The notes beneath the pieces were generated by a model, which saw nothing but the letters and a program-made list of their open reading frames with translations, made no database searches and had not been told where the DNA came from. DNA of 64,000 nt from contig NZ_JBMOVV010000012.1 of the NCBI RefSeq assembly GCF_049472135.1, forward strand, positions 1-64,000, written 5' to 3'. Shown in pieces: positions 9,595 through 18,955 of this stretch; position 1 is the stretch's first letter; every line of letters begins with the position of its first letter. Both the position numbers and the translations under genes were made by a program. The DNA is from Arcobacter_B sp049472135. Lineage in GTDB: Bacteria; Campylobacterota; Campylobacteria; Campylobacterales; Arcobacteraceae.

Positions 9595-10784
9595 AAAAGT
9601 TTATAGTTACTTATCAAGAAAATCAACAAATTAAAACAAAAATGATAGAGAGTTTAGATATAAAAAAAGAGGATTTACCAAAAAGTATTATAAGTATAAA
9701 ACTACATGAAGATAAAAAGAAATTAAATATTTTTAAAAGAAAAATAAAACTTCAAAAAACTCTTCTTATTTCAGTGTTTTACGAACTTGACATAATGCTT
9801 CAAGCTAATCTTATGTTAAATGATGCAATTGAAATACTCTTAAAAAACTATAAAGAAGAAAATATACAAAAGTTTTTGCAAGACTTAAAAAAATCACTTT
9901 TAGGTTTAGATTCAGTTGATAATATATTTAAAGATTATAGTTTAGACAGCTATATAGTTTCATTTCTAAAATTATGTCAAATAAATGGTAATATAAAGGC
10001 AAATATTAATGCTTTATCTATACTTTTGAAAGAAGAAGTAAAATTGAAAAAAGAGTTTTCAAAGGCTATTAGATATCCATTAATCTTACTAATTTCACTT
10101 TTTTTTTCAATAAACATTATCTTTTATTTTGTTGTTCCTAAATTTAAAGTAATATTTATAAATAATTATGATGCTTTACCTATTGCTACAAAGATTTTAT
10201 TTACTGTTCATACAATATATATGTCATATTTCTTTTATATTTTAATATTATTGATTTTAATGATTTTCTTTTCTATATATCTTTTTTATAATAATGAACA
10301 ACTTCGTTTTCTTATCTCAAAAATCTTGTTTCATAAACTTTTTTTAATTAAAGATTTATACTCTTCAATGCAGTTATATAGATTTTTTTTGGTTATTGAT
10401 ATTATGCTTAATTCAAACTATGAATTTATAAAAGCTCTAAATTCATCAAAAACTTTAATAAGAAATAAATACCTTTTAGATAAAATATCGCTCATTGAAA
10501 ATCTATTAAAAAATGGTAAGAGTATCAATCTATCTTTTCAAAGGTCAGAATTATTTGATTCTTTAGTATTGAACTTGATTAGTACAGCAGAAGCTTCAAA
10601 TACACTAACCTTAATATCTAAAGAGATAAAAGATATTTACAAAAATAGATTTGATGAAAAAATGAAAAAGTTTATATCATATATAGAGCCTATATTTTTA
10701 ATAATCATAGTAAGTTTAGTCTTATGGATAATTTTAGCAATTTTTATACCAATATGGGATATGGGAAATATGATAAAAAACTAA
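9591..10784 (+). CDS. gspF: GspF/PilC-family inner-membrane platform protein (CtsF-like)
   Basis: The start overlaps the gspE stop in an ATGA arrangement. The 397-residue protein has the GspF pattern: two repeated cytoplasmic helical domains, each followed by TM segments. Strong hydrophobic stretches lie near residues 160-185, 205-235 and 365-390. Conserved GspF features include the LDIMLQANLMLNDAIEIL segment and a second copy in which SLNLISTAEAS matches the motif GE-like region. It forms the membrane base on which the ATPase works. The last TM ends a few residues before the stop, as in the family. Confidence 0.88.
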   Translation: MKKFIVTYQENQQIKTKMIESLDIKKEDLPKSIISIKLHEDKKKLNIFKRKIKLQKTLLISVFYELDIMLQANLMLNDAIEILLKNYKEENIQKFLQDLKKSLLGLDSVDNIFKDYSLDSYIVSFLKLCQINGNIKANINALSILLKEEVKLKKEFSKAIRYPLILLISLFFSINIIFYFVVPKFKVIFINNYDALPIATKILFTVHTIYMSYFFYILILLILMIFFSIYLFYNNEQLRFLISKILFHKLFLIKDLYSSMQLYRFFLVIDIMLNSNYEFIKALNSSKTLIRNKYLLDKISLIENLLKNGKSINLSFQRSELFDSLVLNLISTAEASNTLTLISKEIKDIYKNRFDEKMKKFISYIEPIFLIIIVSLVLWIILAIFIPIWDMGNMIKN

Positions 10785-10797
10785 AGGAATATTTATT

Positions 10798-11370
10798 ATG
10801 GTTACAAAAGAAGAGTTTGAAGAATCTATAAAAAAAGTATTAGAGTATGTAGGTGAAGACCCTTCTAGAGAAGGTTTAGTTGATACGCCAAGTAGAGTAA
10901 GAAAAGCGTATGAGTTTATGTGTGGTGGATACAATCAAGATCCTAAAGAGATTCTTCAAAAAGCTTTATTTACATCATCAAATGATGAAATGGTTGTAGT
11001 TAAAGATATAGAGTTTTATTCTCAATGTGAACACCATATGTTACCAATAATCGGAAAAGCTCATGTTGCATATATTCCAAATGGTAAAGTTGTTGGCCTT
11101 TCAAAAATTCCTAGAGTTGTTGATGTATTTGCTAGAAGATTACAAATTCAAGAGCAATTAACTGAACAAATATGTGATGCTTTAAATGAACACTTAAAAC
11201 CAAAAGGTGTTGCGGTAATTATAGATGCAAGACATATGTGTATGGAAATGAGAGGGGTTGAAAAAATCTGTTCAACTACTGTAACATCAGCTTTAAGAGG
11301 ATTATTTAAATCAAATAAGGCAACTAAAGATGAGTTTTTATCAATTGTAAAAAACTCTTTTCATAAATAG
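10798..11370 (+). CDS. folE: GTP cyclohydrolase I
   Basis: A 190-residue type I enzyme that converts GTP to dihydroneopterin triphosphate, the first step of folate synthesis. The zinc and catalytic residues are present: QCEHHMLPI near residue 78 and the RHMCMEMRGV motif near 142, so this is the zinc-dependent form. It starts 13 bases after the gspF-like gene and is probably cotranscribed with it, although no functional link is evident. Confidence 0.97.
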   Translation: MVTKEEFEESIKKVLEYVGEDPSREGLVDTPSRVRKAYEFMCGGYNQDPKEILQKALFTSSNDEMVVVKDIEFYSQCEHHMLPIIGKAHVAYIPNGKVVGLSKIPRVVDVFARRLQIQEQLTEQICDALNEHLKPKGVAVIIDARHMCMEMRGVEKICSTTVTSALRGLFKSNKATKDEFLSIVKNSFHK

Positions 11371-11373
11371 ATT

Positions 11374-11399
11374 TTATAGAAGGAATCTTCCTTCTATAA
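11374..11399. terminator. 12-bp hairpin between convergent folE and mgtE
   Basis: TTATAGAAGGAA (11374-11385) pairs perfectly with TTCCTTCTATAA (11388-11399). No run of T follows on either strand, so it is not a textbook intrinsic terminator. It may shape both 3' ends, and it overlaps the mgtE stop codon. Confidence 0.5.
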
Positions 11400-12746
11400 T
11401 AGTATAACTTTCGCCAACATTAAGAATGAGAAAAATCCTACAATATCAGTAACTGTTGTTAATAAAACCGTACTTCCAATAGCTGGGTCAATATCCAATC
11501 TTTTTAAAATAAGTGGAATTGCTGCCCCAAAGAATCCTGCACTAAACAGATTTATTACCATAGACATTGCAATTACAAGTCCAAGGAGTTTTGTATCAAA
11601 CCAAAGCCAAGCTATCACACCCATTATAATAGCAAATAAGAAACCATTTATAAGAGATATGACTACTTCTTTCTTTACTGCATCTTTTGCATTTTCAAGT
11701 TCAATATCACCTAGTGCTAACTGTCTAACCATAACGGCAAGTGTTTGAGTTCCTGCATTTCCACCCATTGAGGCAACTATTGGCATAAGAACAGCAAGGG
11801 CTACATAAGCTTGAATTGTTTCATCAAACATACCGATAACTAAAGAAGCTAAAATAGCAGTTCCAAGATTTAAAAACAGCCAAAAAGCTCTTTTTTTTGC
11901 AGTTGTTGAAAGTTTATCTTCATGCTCAAAGTCATCATCAACCCCTGCTAATTGATACATTTGTTCTGTTGCATTCTCTTCAATTACATCTAAGATATCA
12001 TCGGAAGTAATTCTTCCCATTAAAACACCTTGATAACTTGTAACTGCAACAACAGATAAGTCATATTGTTCAAAATATTTAGCTACATTATCAATATGTT
12101 CATGGTCATCTACTTTAAAAGGCTTAAACTTGTTTTCATCAGTTTTTAAAATATCTTCATATTTTTTATTAAAATCAAAAATGATTAAATCTTCAAGTAA
12201 AATAGAAGCTATAAGAATTCTATTTTCATCTATGATAAATACTTGGTGGATATTTTCAAGTTCATCAACAGCTTTAGCTTCTTTTAGTCTTTGAATTGAA
12301 TCACCAATTTTTTCATTGATATTAGCTGAGAAAAGCTCAGTTTGCATATAAGCACCAGCTTCTTCTTCCTCATATTTTTTAAGCCAATCAATATCTTTTT
12401 TATCTTCTTCTTCTAAACCATCATAAATTTCTTTTGCTTTTACTTGATCTATTTCTTCAAGTTCTAAGATAAGGTCTGTTTGATCATCTGATTCTAGCTC
12501 TTCAACAGCATCAGTAAGTTTTTCAATAGAGAGTTCTTCATATGCAAGTTCTCTTAATTGATCTGGCAATTCAAGTAATACTTCACCTAGTAATTCGTCA
12601 GGAACTTTAGTTAAAACAAAAAAGAAGTCTTCTTGACTATCTTTTTCTATTTTTCTTAAGGAGTTGGCTATATCTGTGGGGTGTAAAGAGTCAAAATTCT
12701 CTATTAGTTTTTGTGGGTCAGTTATTATAACTTCTTCATGAGGCAT
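11394..12746 (-). CDS. mgtE: Magnesium transporter MgtE
   Basis: A 450-residue protein with the full MgtE architecture: an N-terminal alpha-superhelical domain (about 10-130) rich in Glu/Asp, two CBS domains (about 135-260), and a C-terminal membrane domain of five helices (from ~285). The membrane domain includes VLMPIVASMGGNAGTQTLA, the conserved pore segment. The cytoplasmic domains sense Mg2+ and gate the channel. An AAGGAG ribosome site precedes the ATG. It lies 18 bases downstream of the M23 peptidase gene on the same strand, so the two are probably cotranscribed. Confidence 0.97.
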   Translation of the reverse strand: MPHEEVIITDPQKLIENFDSLHPTDIANSLRKIEKDSQEDFFFVLTKVPDELLGEVLLELPDQLRELAYEELSIEKLTDAVEELESDDQTDLILELEEIDQVKAKEIYDGLEEEDKKDIDWLKKYEEEEAGAYMQTELFSANINEKIGDSIQRLKEAKAVDELENIHQVFIIDENRILIASILLEDLIIFDFNKKYEDILKTDENKFKPFKVDDHEHIDNVAKYFEQYDLSVVAVTSYQGVLMGRITSDDILDVIEENATEQMYQLAGVDDDFEHEDKLSTTAKKRAFWLFLNLGTAILASLVIGMFDETIQAYVALAVLMPIVASMGGNAGTQTLAVMVRQLALGDIELENAKDAVKKEVVISLINGFLFAIIMGVIAWLWFDTKLLGLVIAMSMVINLFSAGFFGAAIPLILKRLDIDPAIGSTVLLTTVTDIVGFFSFLMLAKVILL

Positions 12747-12764
12747 GATGACTCCTTAATTATT

Positions 12765-13958
12765 TTAAATTTTTAGTTCACTTTTATAAGATACTCTATC
12801 TAATCTTGTAGCTTTAATATTATCTTTATTTGAAATTTTTGAATCAATTTCACTCATTTTTATTTTAGCATTTGCAATAAATGTTTGTTTTGTTTTTCCT
12901 TTAAGACCTTTAGTATCAGCTTTTCTGATAACTTTTAAAGGATTAACAGCTTTTCCATTTTTGTATAAACCTAAATGTAAGTGAGGTCCTGAACTAAGTC
13001 CCGTACTTCCAACATATCCAATATGCTGACCTTTTTTTACATTTTGACCTCTTCTAATACCTTTATTAAATCTATTTTGGTGTGCATATAAAGTTTTATA
13101 TCCATTTCTGTGGTTAATAATAATAGTTTTTCCATAACCACCTCTATTTCCAACAAATTCAACTCTTCCATCACCTGCTGCGTAAATTTTTCTTCCTCTT
13201 GGTGCTGCAAAGTCAGTACCTAAGTGAGCTCTATATCTTTTTAGAACAGGGTGATATCTTTTTCTTGTAAAATGACTTGAAATTCTTTTGTATGTAAGTG
13301 GTATTCTAAAAAAGTATGTTTTTGTAAAACCTATACCTTTTTCATTGTAATATTTATCATCTTTTTCATTTTTGAATCTATAGTGTTTGTCACCTGCAAC
13401 TTCAACCATTGCAGCTTTTATATCTGGTAATCCATGTGCTTTACCTAACAATACTTTTTGAGAATATTCAACTGCAACAATATCACCTTTTTGCATTCCT
13501 CTAAAATTAACATCATTAAACAATGCTTTTATTTGTGCTGAAATAGCTGCGTTTCCAGTTGCTTTTTGAATATCATAAGATACTGAGTTTGTAATAGGAA
13601 CAATTACAGTTTCTGTAAATTCAGTATAGTTAATAGGTAATGTTTGAAATTTGTATATTCCATCAATGTCTGCATAAATATGAAGTTGAATCTCTTCTGA
13701 TACTGGAATTAAAACTTGATTTAAAGTTCCGTCTTCATTTTCATATAAATAAAATCTATCTTCTGCTCTTATCTCAGAACATAACTCTTTGTCTTCTTTT
13801 TCTAAATCAAAATATAACTTTTGAGGGATTTTGTACTTTTCTAAAAATGTTAAAAATGTTTCACCTTTTGGCCAAGGCAACTCTTTTACTTCTGCGGCAA
13901 ATAAAAAATTTATTAAAAATAATAGACTAAGAATGATTTTTTTCACGGACAATTTCAC
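12765..13958 (-). CDS. Secreted M23 (LytM) peptidoglycan endopeptidase, Csd3/Pgp3-like
   Basis: The 397 residues start with a signal peptide. The LytM zinc ligands are intact: HLGTD (H-x3-D) near residue 250 and HLHLG (HxH) near 327. An extra N-terminal domain precedes the catalytic one, and the length matches Helicobacter pylori Csd3/HdpA, a DD-endopeptidase/carboxypeptidase that sets cell curvature. That orthology is inferred from length, layout and the neighbouring Csd6-like gene. The listed start is a GTG. A second GTG at 13946 gives the classic N-terminus MKKIILSLLF and fits a -10 box at 13988-13983 better, so the true start may be 13946. Confidence 0.88.
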   Translation of the reverse strand: MKLSVKKIILSLLFLINFLFAAEVKELPWPKGETFLTFLEKYKIPQKLYFDLEKEDKELCSEIRAEDRFYLYENEDGTLNQVLIPVSEEIQLHIYADIDGIYKFQTLPINYTEFTETVIVPITNSVSYDIQKATGNAAISAQIKALFNDVNFRGMQKGDIVAVEYSQKVLLGKAHGLPDIKAAMVEVAGDKHYRFKNEKDDKYYNEKGIGFTKTYFFRIPLTYKRISSHFTRKRYHPVLKRYRAHLGTDFAAPRGRKIYAAGDGRVEFVGNRGGYGKTIIINHRNGYKTLYAHQNRFNKGIRRGQNVKKGQHIGYVGSTGLSSGPHLHLGLYKNGKAVNPLKVIRKADTKGLKGKTKQTFIANAKIKMSEIDSKISNKDNIKATRLDRVSYKSELKI

Positions 13959-13982
13959 TTTTATTTAAAAATTAGGGGTATC

Positions 13983-13990
13983 ATTATACA
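13983..13990. promoter_or_regulatory. Overlapping divergent -10 boxes
   Basis: The octamer ATTATACA reads TATACA at 13985-13990 on the plus strand (toward the L,D-transpeptidase gene) and TATAAT at 13988-13983 on the minus strand (toward the M23 gene). Both lie at plausible distances from the preferred starts, 14028 and 13946. Confidence 0.45.
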
Positions 13991-14027
13991 ATTGCGCAAC
14001 TTAAAAATTTATATATGGAGTTATTTT

Positions 14028-14993
14028 TTGTTTAGATTATTATTTTTGTTTTTCTTTTTATTTTTAACAAATATTTTTGCCAATGAGTTAGTTGATTTAT
14101 ACCGATTAAATGGCATTCAAGCTGTGGAAAAACAGTTAGAGAAAGAGCTTAGTAAAAAAGATTATTGGAATGAAGTATTAAAGAATTATGATACACAATT
14201 TGGTTATTTAGAAAGTAAAAAATATATTCTATTTTCAAATAAAAAAGATAAGAAATTATACTTGTATGAAAATAAGAATAAAACTTTAAAAAAGTTATTT
14301 GAAGATGATGTAATCACAGGAGAAGTTTCTGGTGATAAATATATTGAAGGTGATAAAAAAACTCCAATTGGAGTTTATGATTTAACAAAAAAGAAAACGA
14401 AACTTGACCAGTTTTATGGGCCTTTTGCTTTAGTTACGTCATATCCTAATAATTTTGATAAAAGTTTAAATAAAAAAGGTCATGGTATTTGGATTCATGG
14501 TATGCCTTTAAATGGTGATAGAGAAGAGTTTACAAGAGGTTGTATTGCTTTAGATAATGAAAAATTAGTTGATTTAGGCAGTAAAATAAATTTAGAAGAT
14601 TCTGTTTTAATCACTAGTGAAGAAGAGTTTATAAAACCTACAAAAGATGAGTTGTCTACAGTTTTAGCTTCTGTAAATCAATGGAAACTTACATGGAAAT
14701 ACTCTTTAATTGATGAGTACTTAAACTTTTATTCTAATGAGTTCAAAAGATATGATGGTATGAAAATTGATGAATTCTCAAATTATAAAAAAAGAGTTTT
14801 TGCTAAGAATGAAGAGAAAATTATTAGGTTTTCAAATATAAATGTTTACATCTATCCTAACTCATTAAATAAAAGACTATTTAGAGTATTTATGGATGAA
14901 TATTATAAAAGTGATACTTTAAAATTTATTGGTACTAAAGAGCTTATAGTTGAGCTAAATAATGGGGAAATGAGAATTTTATTTGAAGACTAA
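14028..14993 (+). CDS. YkuD-domain L,D-transpeptidase/L,D-carboxypeptidase, Csd6/Pgp2-like
   Basis: A secreted enzyme with a YkuD domain (about 75-200), showing the catalytic GHGIWIHGMP and RGCIALDN (SRGC-like His/Cys) motifs, and a C-terminal NTF2-like domain. This two-domain layout and ~330-residue length match H. pylori Csd6 and C. jejuni Pgp2, which trim tetrapeptide to tripeptide in peptidoglycan and control helical shape. I chose the TTG at 14028: GGAG lies 7 bases upstream and a good signal peptide (hydrophobic residues, then IFA) follows. An in-frame TTG at 13992 would precede the likely transcription start. Confidence 0.88.
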   Translation: MFRLLFLFFFLFLTNIFANELVDLYRLNGIQAVEKQLEKELSKKDYWNEVLKNYDTQFGYLESKKYILFSNKKDKKLYLYENKNKTLKKLFEDDVITGEVSGDKYIEGDKKTPIGVYDLTKKKTKLDQFYGPFALVTSYPNNFDKSLNKKGHGIWIHGMPLNGDREEFTRGCIALDNEKLVDLGSKINLEDSVLITSEEEFIKPTKDELSTVLASVNQWKLTWKYSLIDEYLNFYSNEFKRYDGMKIDEFSNYKKRVFAKNEEKIIRFSNINVYIYPNSLNKRLFRVFMDEYYKSDTLKFIGTKELIVELNNGEMRILFED

Positions 14994-15017
14994 ATCATAG
15001 TTTAACTCTTTTTTAGG

Positions 15018-15023
15018 TATAAT
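15018..15023 (+). promoter_or_regulatory. Probable -10 box of purL
   Basis: TATAAT preceded by a T-rich tract (AACTCTTTTTTAGG), a common form of Campylobacterota sigma-70 promoter. It lies 35 bases before the purL ATG. Confidence 0.55.
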
Positions 15024-15058
15024 CACGCTTACTTAATAACCATATTTTAAGGCGAAAA

Positions 15059-17272
15059 ATGCAAAAAAAAGAGATGAACCTAGAAGAGATGGCACTTGCT
15101 CACTCTTTAACACTTGAAGAATTAGATAATATAAAAGAAATCTTAGGAAGAGATCCAAACCATGTTGAGATTGGTATCTTTTCTGCTATGTGGTCTGAAC
15201 ACTGTTCATACAAATCTAGTACAAAATACTTAAAAGGATTCCCAACAAAAGCTCCATGGGTTATCCAAGGTCCAGGTGAAAACGCTGGTGTTATTGACAT
15301 TGGTGATGGATATGCTGCTGTATTTAAAATGGAATCACACAACCACCCATCATTTATTGAACCATACCAAGGTGCTGCTACTGGTGTTGGTGGAATTATG
15401 AGAGACGTATTTACAATGGGTGCTAGACCTGTTGCATCTATGAACTTAATTCAATTTGCTGGAATTGAAGGTGATAGTGAAACTGCTAAGAAACACAGAT
15501 ACCTTTTAAGAGGTGTTGTTGCTGGTATTGGTGGATATGGTAACTGTATGGGTGTTCCAACTATTGGTGGACAAACTAACTTTGAAGAGTGTTACGCAGG
15601 AAACAACTTAGTAAATGCATTTAACTTAGGTATTGCAAAAGCTGATGAAATCTTCTATGGTAAAGCAGAAGGTATTGGGAACCCTGTAATGTATGTTGGG
15701 TCTAAAACAGGTAGAGATGGATTAGGTGGAGCTGTAATGTCATCTGCTTCATTTGATGAGGATTCTGAATCAAAAAGACCAACTGTTCAAGTTGGAGATC
15801 CATTTACTGAAAAACTATTATTAGAAGCTTGTTTAGAACTATTTAAAGAAGATTTAATTATTGGTATTCAAGATATGGGTGCTGCTGGTCTTACTTCATC
15901 TTCATTTGAAATGGCAGGTAGATCTGGTTCTGGTATGATTATGCACTTAGATAAAGTTCCTGCAAGAGAAGAAGGAATGACTCCTTATGACTTTATGCTT
16001 TCAGAATCACAAGAAAGAATGCTTATTTGTGCTAAAAAAGGTAGTGAGCAAGCTATTATTGATATTTTTGAAAAATGGGAATTAGATGTTGCTGTAATTG
16101 GTGAAGTAACAGCTACAGGAAATATGGAATTATTCTGGCATGGTGAAAAATGTGCTGAAGTTCCTGTACAACCAGTATCTGAACAATCTCCAGTATTAGA
16201 TAGACCAGTTAAAAAACCTGAATATTTAGAAACAATCGAAGATATTACTTTAGATAAAGAGTTATCAAATCAAGAAGTATTTGAAGAATTATTCTCTGAT
16301 ATGGAAGTTGTTGATAAATCATGGGTTTACAACCAGTATGATTCTATGGTACAAACAAATACTGTTAAAGGTCCAGGACAATTAGACGGTTCATCTATTA
16401 GAATTAAAGAGAATGGAAAAGCCTTAGCAATGTCTGCTGATTGTAATACAAGACAATGTTACATTAACCCTGAATTAGGTGCTGCTGCAGCTGTAATGGA
16501 ATCAGGAAGAAATGTAGCTATGACAGGTGCAACTCCAAAAGCTATTACTGATTGTCTTAACTTTGGTAACCCACAAAACCCAGAGGTTATGTGGCAATTT
16601 GCTCAAGCTTGTGAAGGTATTAAAAAAGCTTGTGCTGAACTTAACACTCCTGTAATTGGTGGAAATGTATCTTTATACAATGAAACTAATGGTGTAGGTG
16701 TTTTCCCAACTCCTGCAATTGCAATGGTTGGTGTAAATGATGATGCAAATAAAGTATTACCATCTGCTTTACAAGAAGAAGGGAATACACTTTACCTATT
16801 AGGTGAAACTAAAGGTGAATTTGGTGGATCATTATATATGAAAAAGATGTATGGGCAAGTAGCTGGTACTCACCCAGAAGTTGATTTCAAAAAAGAGCTT
16901 GCATTATGGAATACTGTAATTGAAGCAAATAAAGAAGGTTTATTAAAAGCTGCTAAAGATGTTAATGTTGGTGGTATTGCTATTGCATTAGCTAAAATGG
17001 CTGTAGTTGGTAAAAAAGGTGTTGAAGCTAATATCTCTTTAGATGATTCAAAAGATATTTTTGCTGAGTCTTTATCAAGAGCTATTGTTGAAGTTAAACC
17101 TGAAAATGAAGCTGCATTTGAAGCTGTTGCATCTGCACAAAATATTGCATTTACTAAAATTGGTACTGTTGGTTCTGATAAAATCTCTATCAACGATATC
17201 TATAAAGATTTAGACGCAATGTCTGACGTATACTTCAATAGATTTAAAGAAGTTATCGAGCAAGATTTATAA
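15059..17272 (+). CDS. purL: Phosphoribosylformylglycinamidine synthase subunit PurL
   Basis: A 737-residue small-type PurL, the ATP-dependent subunit that needs PurQ and PurS to convert FGAR to FGAM in purine synthesis. Visible landmarks are FSAMWSEHCSYKSS near the N-terminus, the MESHNHPS motif, the GVGGIMRDVFTMGARP segment and the second-half GGNVSLYN motif. It is followed by a strong intrinsic terminator, so it forms its own transcript although purH lies next in the same pathway. Confidence 0.98.
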   Translation: MQKKEMNLEEMALAHSLTLEELDNIKEILGRDPNHVEIGIFSAMWSEHCSYKSSTKYLKGFPTKAPWVIQGPGENAGVIDIGDGYAAVFKMESHNHPSFIEPYQGAATGVGGIMRDVFTMGARPVASMNLIQFAGIEGDSETAKKHRYLLRGVVAGIGGYGNCMGVPTIGGQTNFEECYAGNNLVNAFNLGIAKADEIFYGKAEGIGNPVMYVGSKTGRDGLGGAVMSSASFDEDSESKRPTVQVGDPFTEKLLLEACLELFKEDLIIGIQDMGAAGLTSSSFEMAGRSGSGMIMHLDKVPAREEGMTPYDFMLSESQERMLICAKKGSEQAIIDIFEKWELDVAVIGEVTATGNMELFWHGEKCAEVPVQPVSEQSPVLDRPVKKPEYLETIEDITLDKELSNQEVFEELFSDMEVVDKSWVYNQYDSMVQTNTVKGPGQLDGSSIRIKENGKALAMSADCNTRQCYINPELGAAAAVMESGRNVAMTGATPKAITDCLNFGNPQNPEVMWQFAQACEGIKKACAELNTPVIGGNVSLYNETNGVGVFPTPAIAMVGVNDDANKVLPSALQEEGNTLYLLGETKGEFGGSLYMKKMYGQVAGTHPEVDFKKELALWNTVIEANKEGLLKAAKDVNVGGIAIALAKMAVVGKKGVEANISLDDSKDIFAESLSRAIVEVKPENEAAFEAVASAQNIAFTKIGTVGSDKISINDIYKDLDAMSDVYFNRFKEVIEQDL

Positions 17273-17286
17273 TCTAACAAACTTTA

Positions 17287-17319
17287 AGCCAGACTCTAAA
17301 TAGAGTCTGGCTTTTTTTA
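17287..17319 (+). terminator. Intrinsic terminator after purL
   Basis: AGCCAGACTCTA (17287-17298) pairs perfectly with TAGAGTCTGGCT (17301-17312), followed immediately by a run of seven T. This is the clearest factor-independent terminator in the window. Confidence 0.93.
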
Positions 17320-17357
17320 TTTCATTAATATTTACAATTTAACAAGGAAGAATTTAA

Positions 17358-18890
17358 ATGAGAGCATTAATATCTGTAAGTGATAAAAGTGGTGTAGAAA
17401 ACTTTGCAAAAGAGTTAGTATCTTTAGGTTATGAGATTATCTCTACTGGTGGAACTTATAATAAGTTAAAAGAAGCTGGAATTGCAGTAATCGAAGCAAA
17501 TGAAGTTACAAAATTCCCAGAGTGTTTTGAAGGTAGAGTTAAAACTTTAAACCCATATATTCATGGTGGAATTTTACATAGAAGAGATAAGCAATCACAC
17601 TTAGACCAAGCAAAAGAGTTAGGTGTTGAAGGTATTGATTTAGTATGTGTTAACTTATACCCATTCAAAGCTACTATTGAAAAAACTGATGATTTTGAAG
17701 AAATCATTGAGAACATTGATATTGGTGGACCTGCGATGGTTAGATCTGCTGCTAAAAACTTTGATTCAGTTATTATTGTAACTGATGTTGCTGACTATGA
17801 TGTAGTTTTAAATAACTTAAAAAATGATACAAATACAGTTGAATTTAGAAGAAATATGATGATTAAAGCTTATGAGCATACAGCTGCTTATGACTCTATG
17901 ATTGCTAACTACATGAATAAAAGATTCAATGGTGGAATGGGTGAGAAACAATTCATCGTTGGTGAAAAAGTATTTGATACTAGATATGGTGAAAACCCAC
18001 ATCAAAAAGGTGCATTATATGAGTTTGATAAGCACTTATCTGAAAAGTTCATCCCTGTAAAAGGTGAAGCTTCATTTAATAACATGGGTGATATCTCAGG
18101 AGCTGCAAAAATTGCTGCTAACTTTGGTGATGACAATGCTGTATGTATTGTAAAACATGGTAACCCATGTGGATTTGCTATTAAAGATACATTATTAGAG
18201 TCTTATACTGAAGCTTTAAAATGTGACCCTGTATCTGCATTTGGTGGAGTAGTTGCTGTTAATGGTGTTGTTGATGGACAATTAGCTGCTAAGATGAATG
18301 AAATCTTCTTAGAAGTTGTATTTGCTGCTGATTTTACAGAAGAAGCAATTGAAGAGTTCAACAAGAAAAAAAGATTAAAATTATTTAAGCAAGGTACACA
18401 AAAACTTGACTTAGCAAATGATGACTTTAACTTTAAGATTGTTGATGGTGGATTTGTTTACCAAGACTCTGATGTAGTAGGTGAGGATGAAGTTAAAAAT
18501 GCTGAATTAAAAACTGAAAGAGTTGCAACTGAACAAGAGAAAAAAGATATGGAAATTGCTGTAAAAGTTGCAGCAGGTACTAAATCTAACTGTGTTGTTT
18601 ATGTAAAAGATTCAGCAGTTGTAGCTATTGGTATGGGTATGACTTCTAGAGTTGATGCAGCAAAAGCAGCACTTAGAAAAGCAGAAGATATGGGTATTGA
18701 TGTTAGTGGTTCAGTTCTAGCTTCTGAAGCATTCTTCCCATTTAGAGACTCTATTGACGCAGCAGCAGCAGCTGGTGTAAAATGTGTAATCGAGCCAGGT
18801 GGTTCAGTAAGAGATGACGAAGTTATCGAAGCTGCAAATGAGCACGGTATGGCACTTTACTTTACAGGTGTTAGACACTTCTTACATTAA
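17358..18890 (+). CDS. purH: Bifunctional AICAR transformylase/IMP cyclohydrolase PurH
   Basis: A 510-residue bifunctional enzyme catalysing the last two steps to IMP. The N-terminal MGS-like cyclohydrolase domain (about 1-145) shows ISVSDKSGVENFAKEL and STGGTYNKLKEAGI, and FEGRVKTLNPYIHGG. The C-terminal transformylase contains VKHGNPCGFA with the catalytic Lys-His pair. An AAGGAAG ribosome site precedes the ATG. It has its own hairpin terminator. Confidence 0.98.
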   Translation: MRALISVSDKSGVENFAKELVSLGYEIISTGGTYNKLKEAGIAVIEANEVTKFPECFEGRVKTLNPYIHGGILHRRDKQSHLDQAKELGVEGIDLVCVNLYPFKATIEKTDDFEEIIENIDIGGPAMVRSAAKNFDSVIIVTDVADYDVVLNNLKNDTNTVEFRRNMMIKAYEHTAAYDSMIANYMNKRFNGGMGEKQFIVGEKVFDTRYGENPHQKGALYEFDKHLSEKFIPVKGEASFNNMGDISGAAKIAANFGDDNAVCIVKHGNPCGFAIKDTLLESYTEALKCDPVSAFGGVVAVNGVVDGQLAAKMNEIFLEVVFAADFTEEAIEEFNKKKRLKLFKQGTQKLDLANDDFNFKIVDGGFVYQDSDVVGEDEVKNAELKTERVATEQEKKDMEIAVKVAAGTKSNCVVYVKDSAVVAIGMGMTSRVDAAKAALRKAEDMGIDVSGSVLASEAFFPFRDSIDAAAAAGVKCVIEPGGSVRDDEVIEAANEHGMALYFTGVRHFLH

Positions 18891-18896
18891 TAGTTA

Positions 18897-18924
18897 AAGA
18901 AAGGTTCTTTTGAATCTTTCTTTT
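18897..18924 (+). terminator. Intrinsic terminator after purH
   Basis: The stem AAGAAAGGTTC / GAATCTTTCTT (one G-T pair) with a TTTT loop is followed by TTTT. It begins seven bases after the purH stop. Confidence 0.7.
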
Positions 18925-18955
18925 GACAACTCTAAGAGTAAGAAACTCCTCACTC

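Noticed and set aside
13992..14027. TTG start for the L,D-transpeptidase-type gene
   Set aside because: It lies before the likely transcription start and has poor ribosome-site spacing; TTG at 14028 has GGAG at seven bases.
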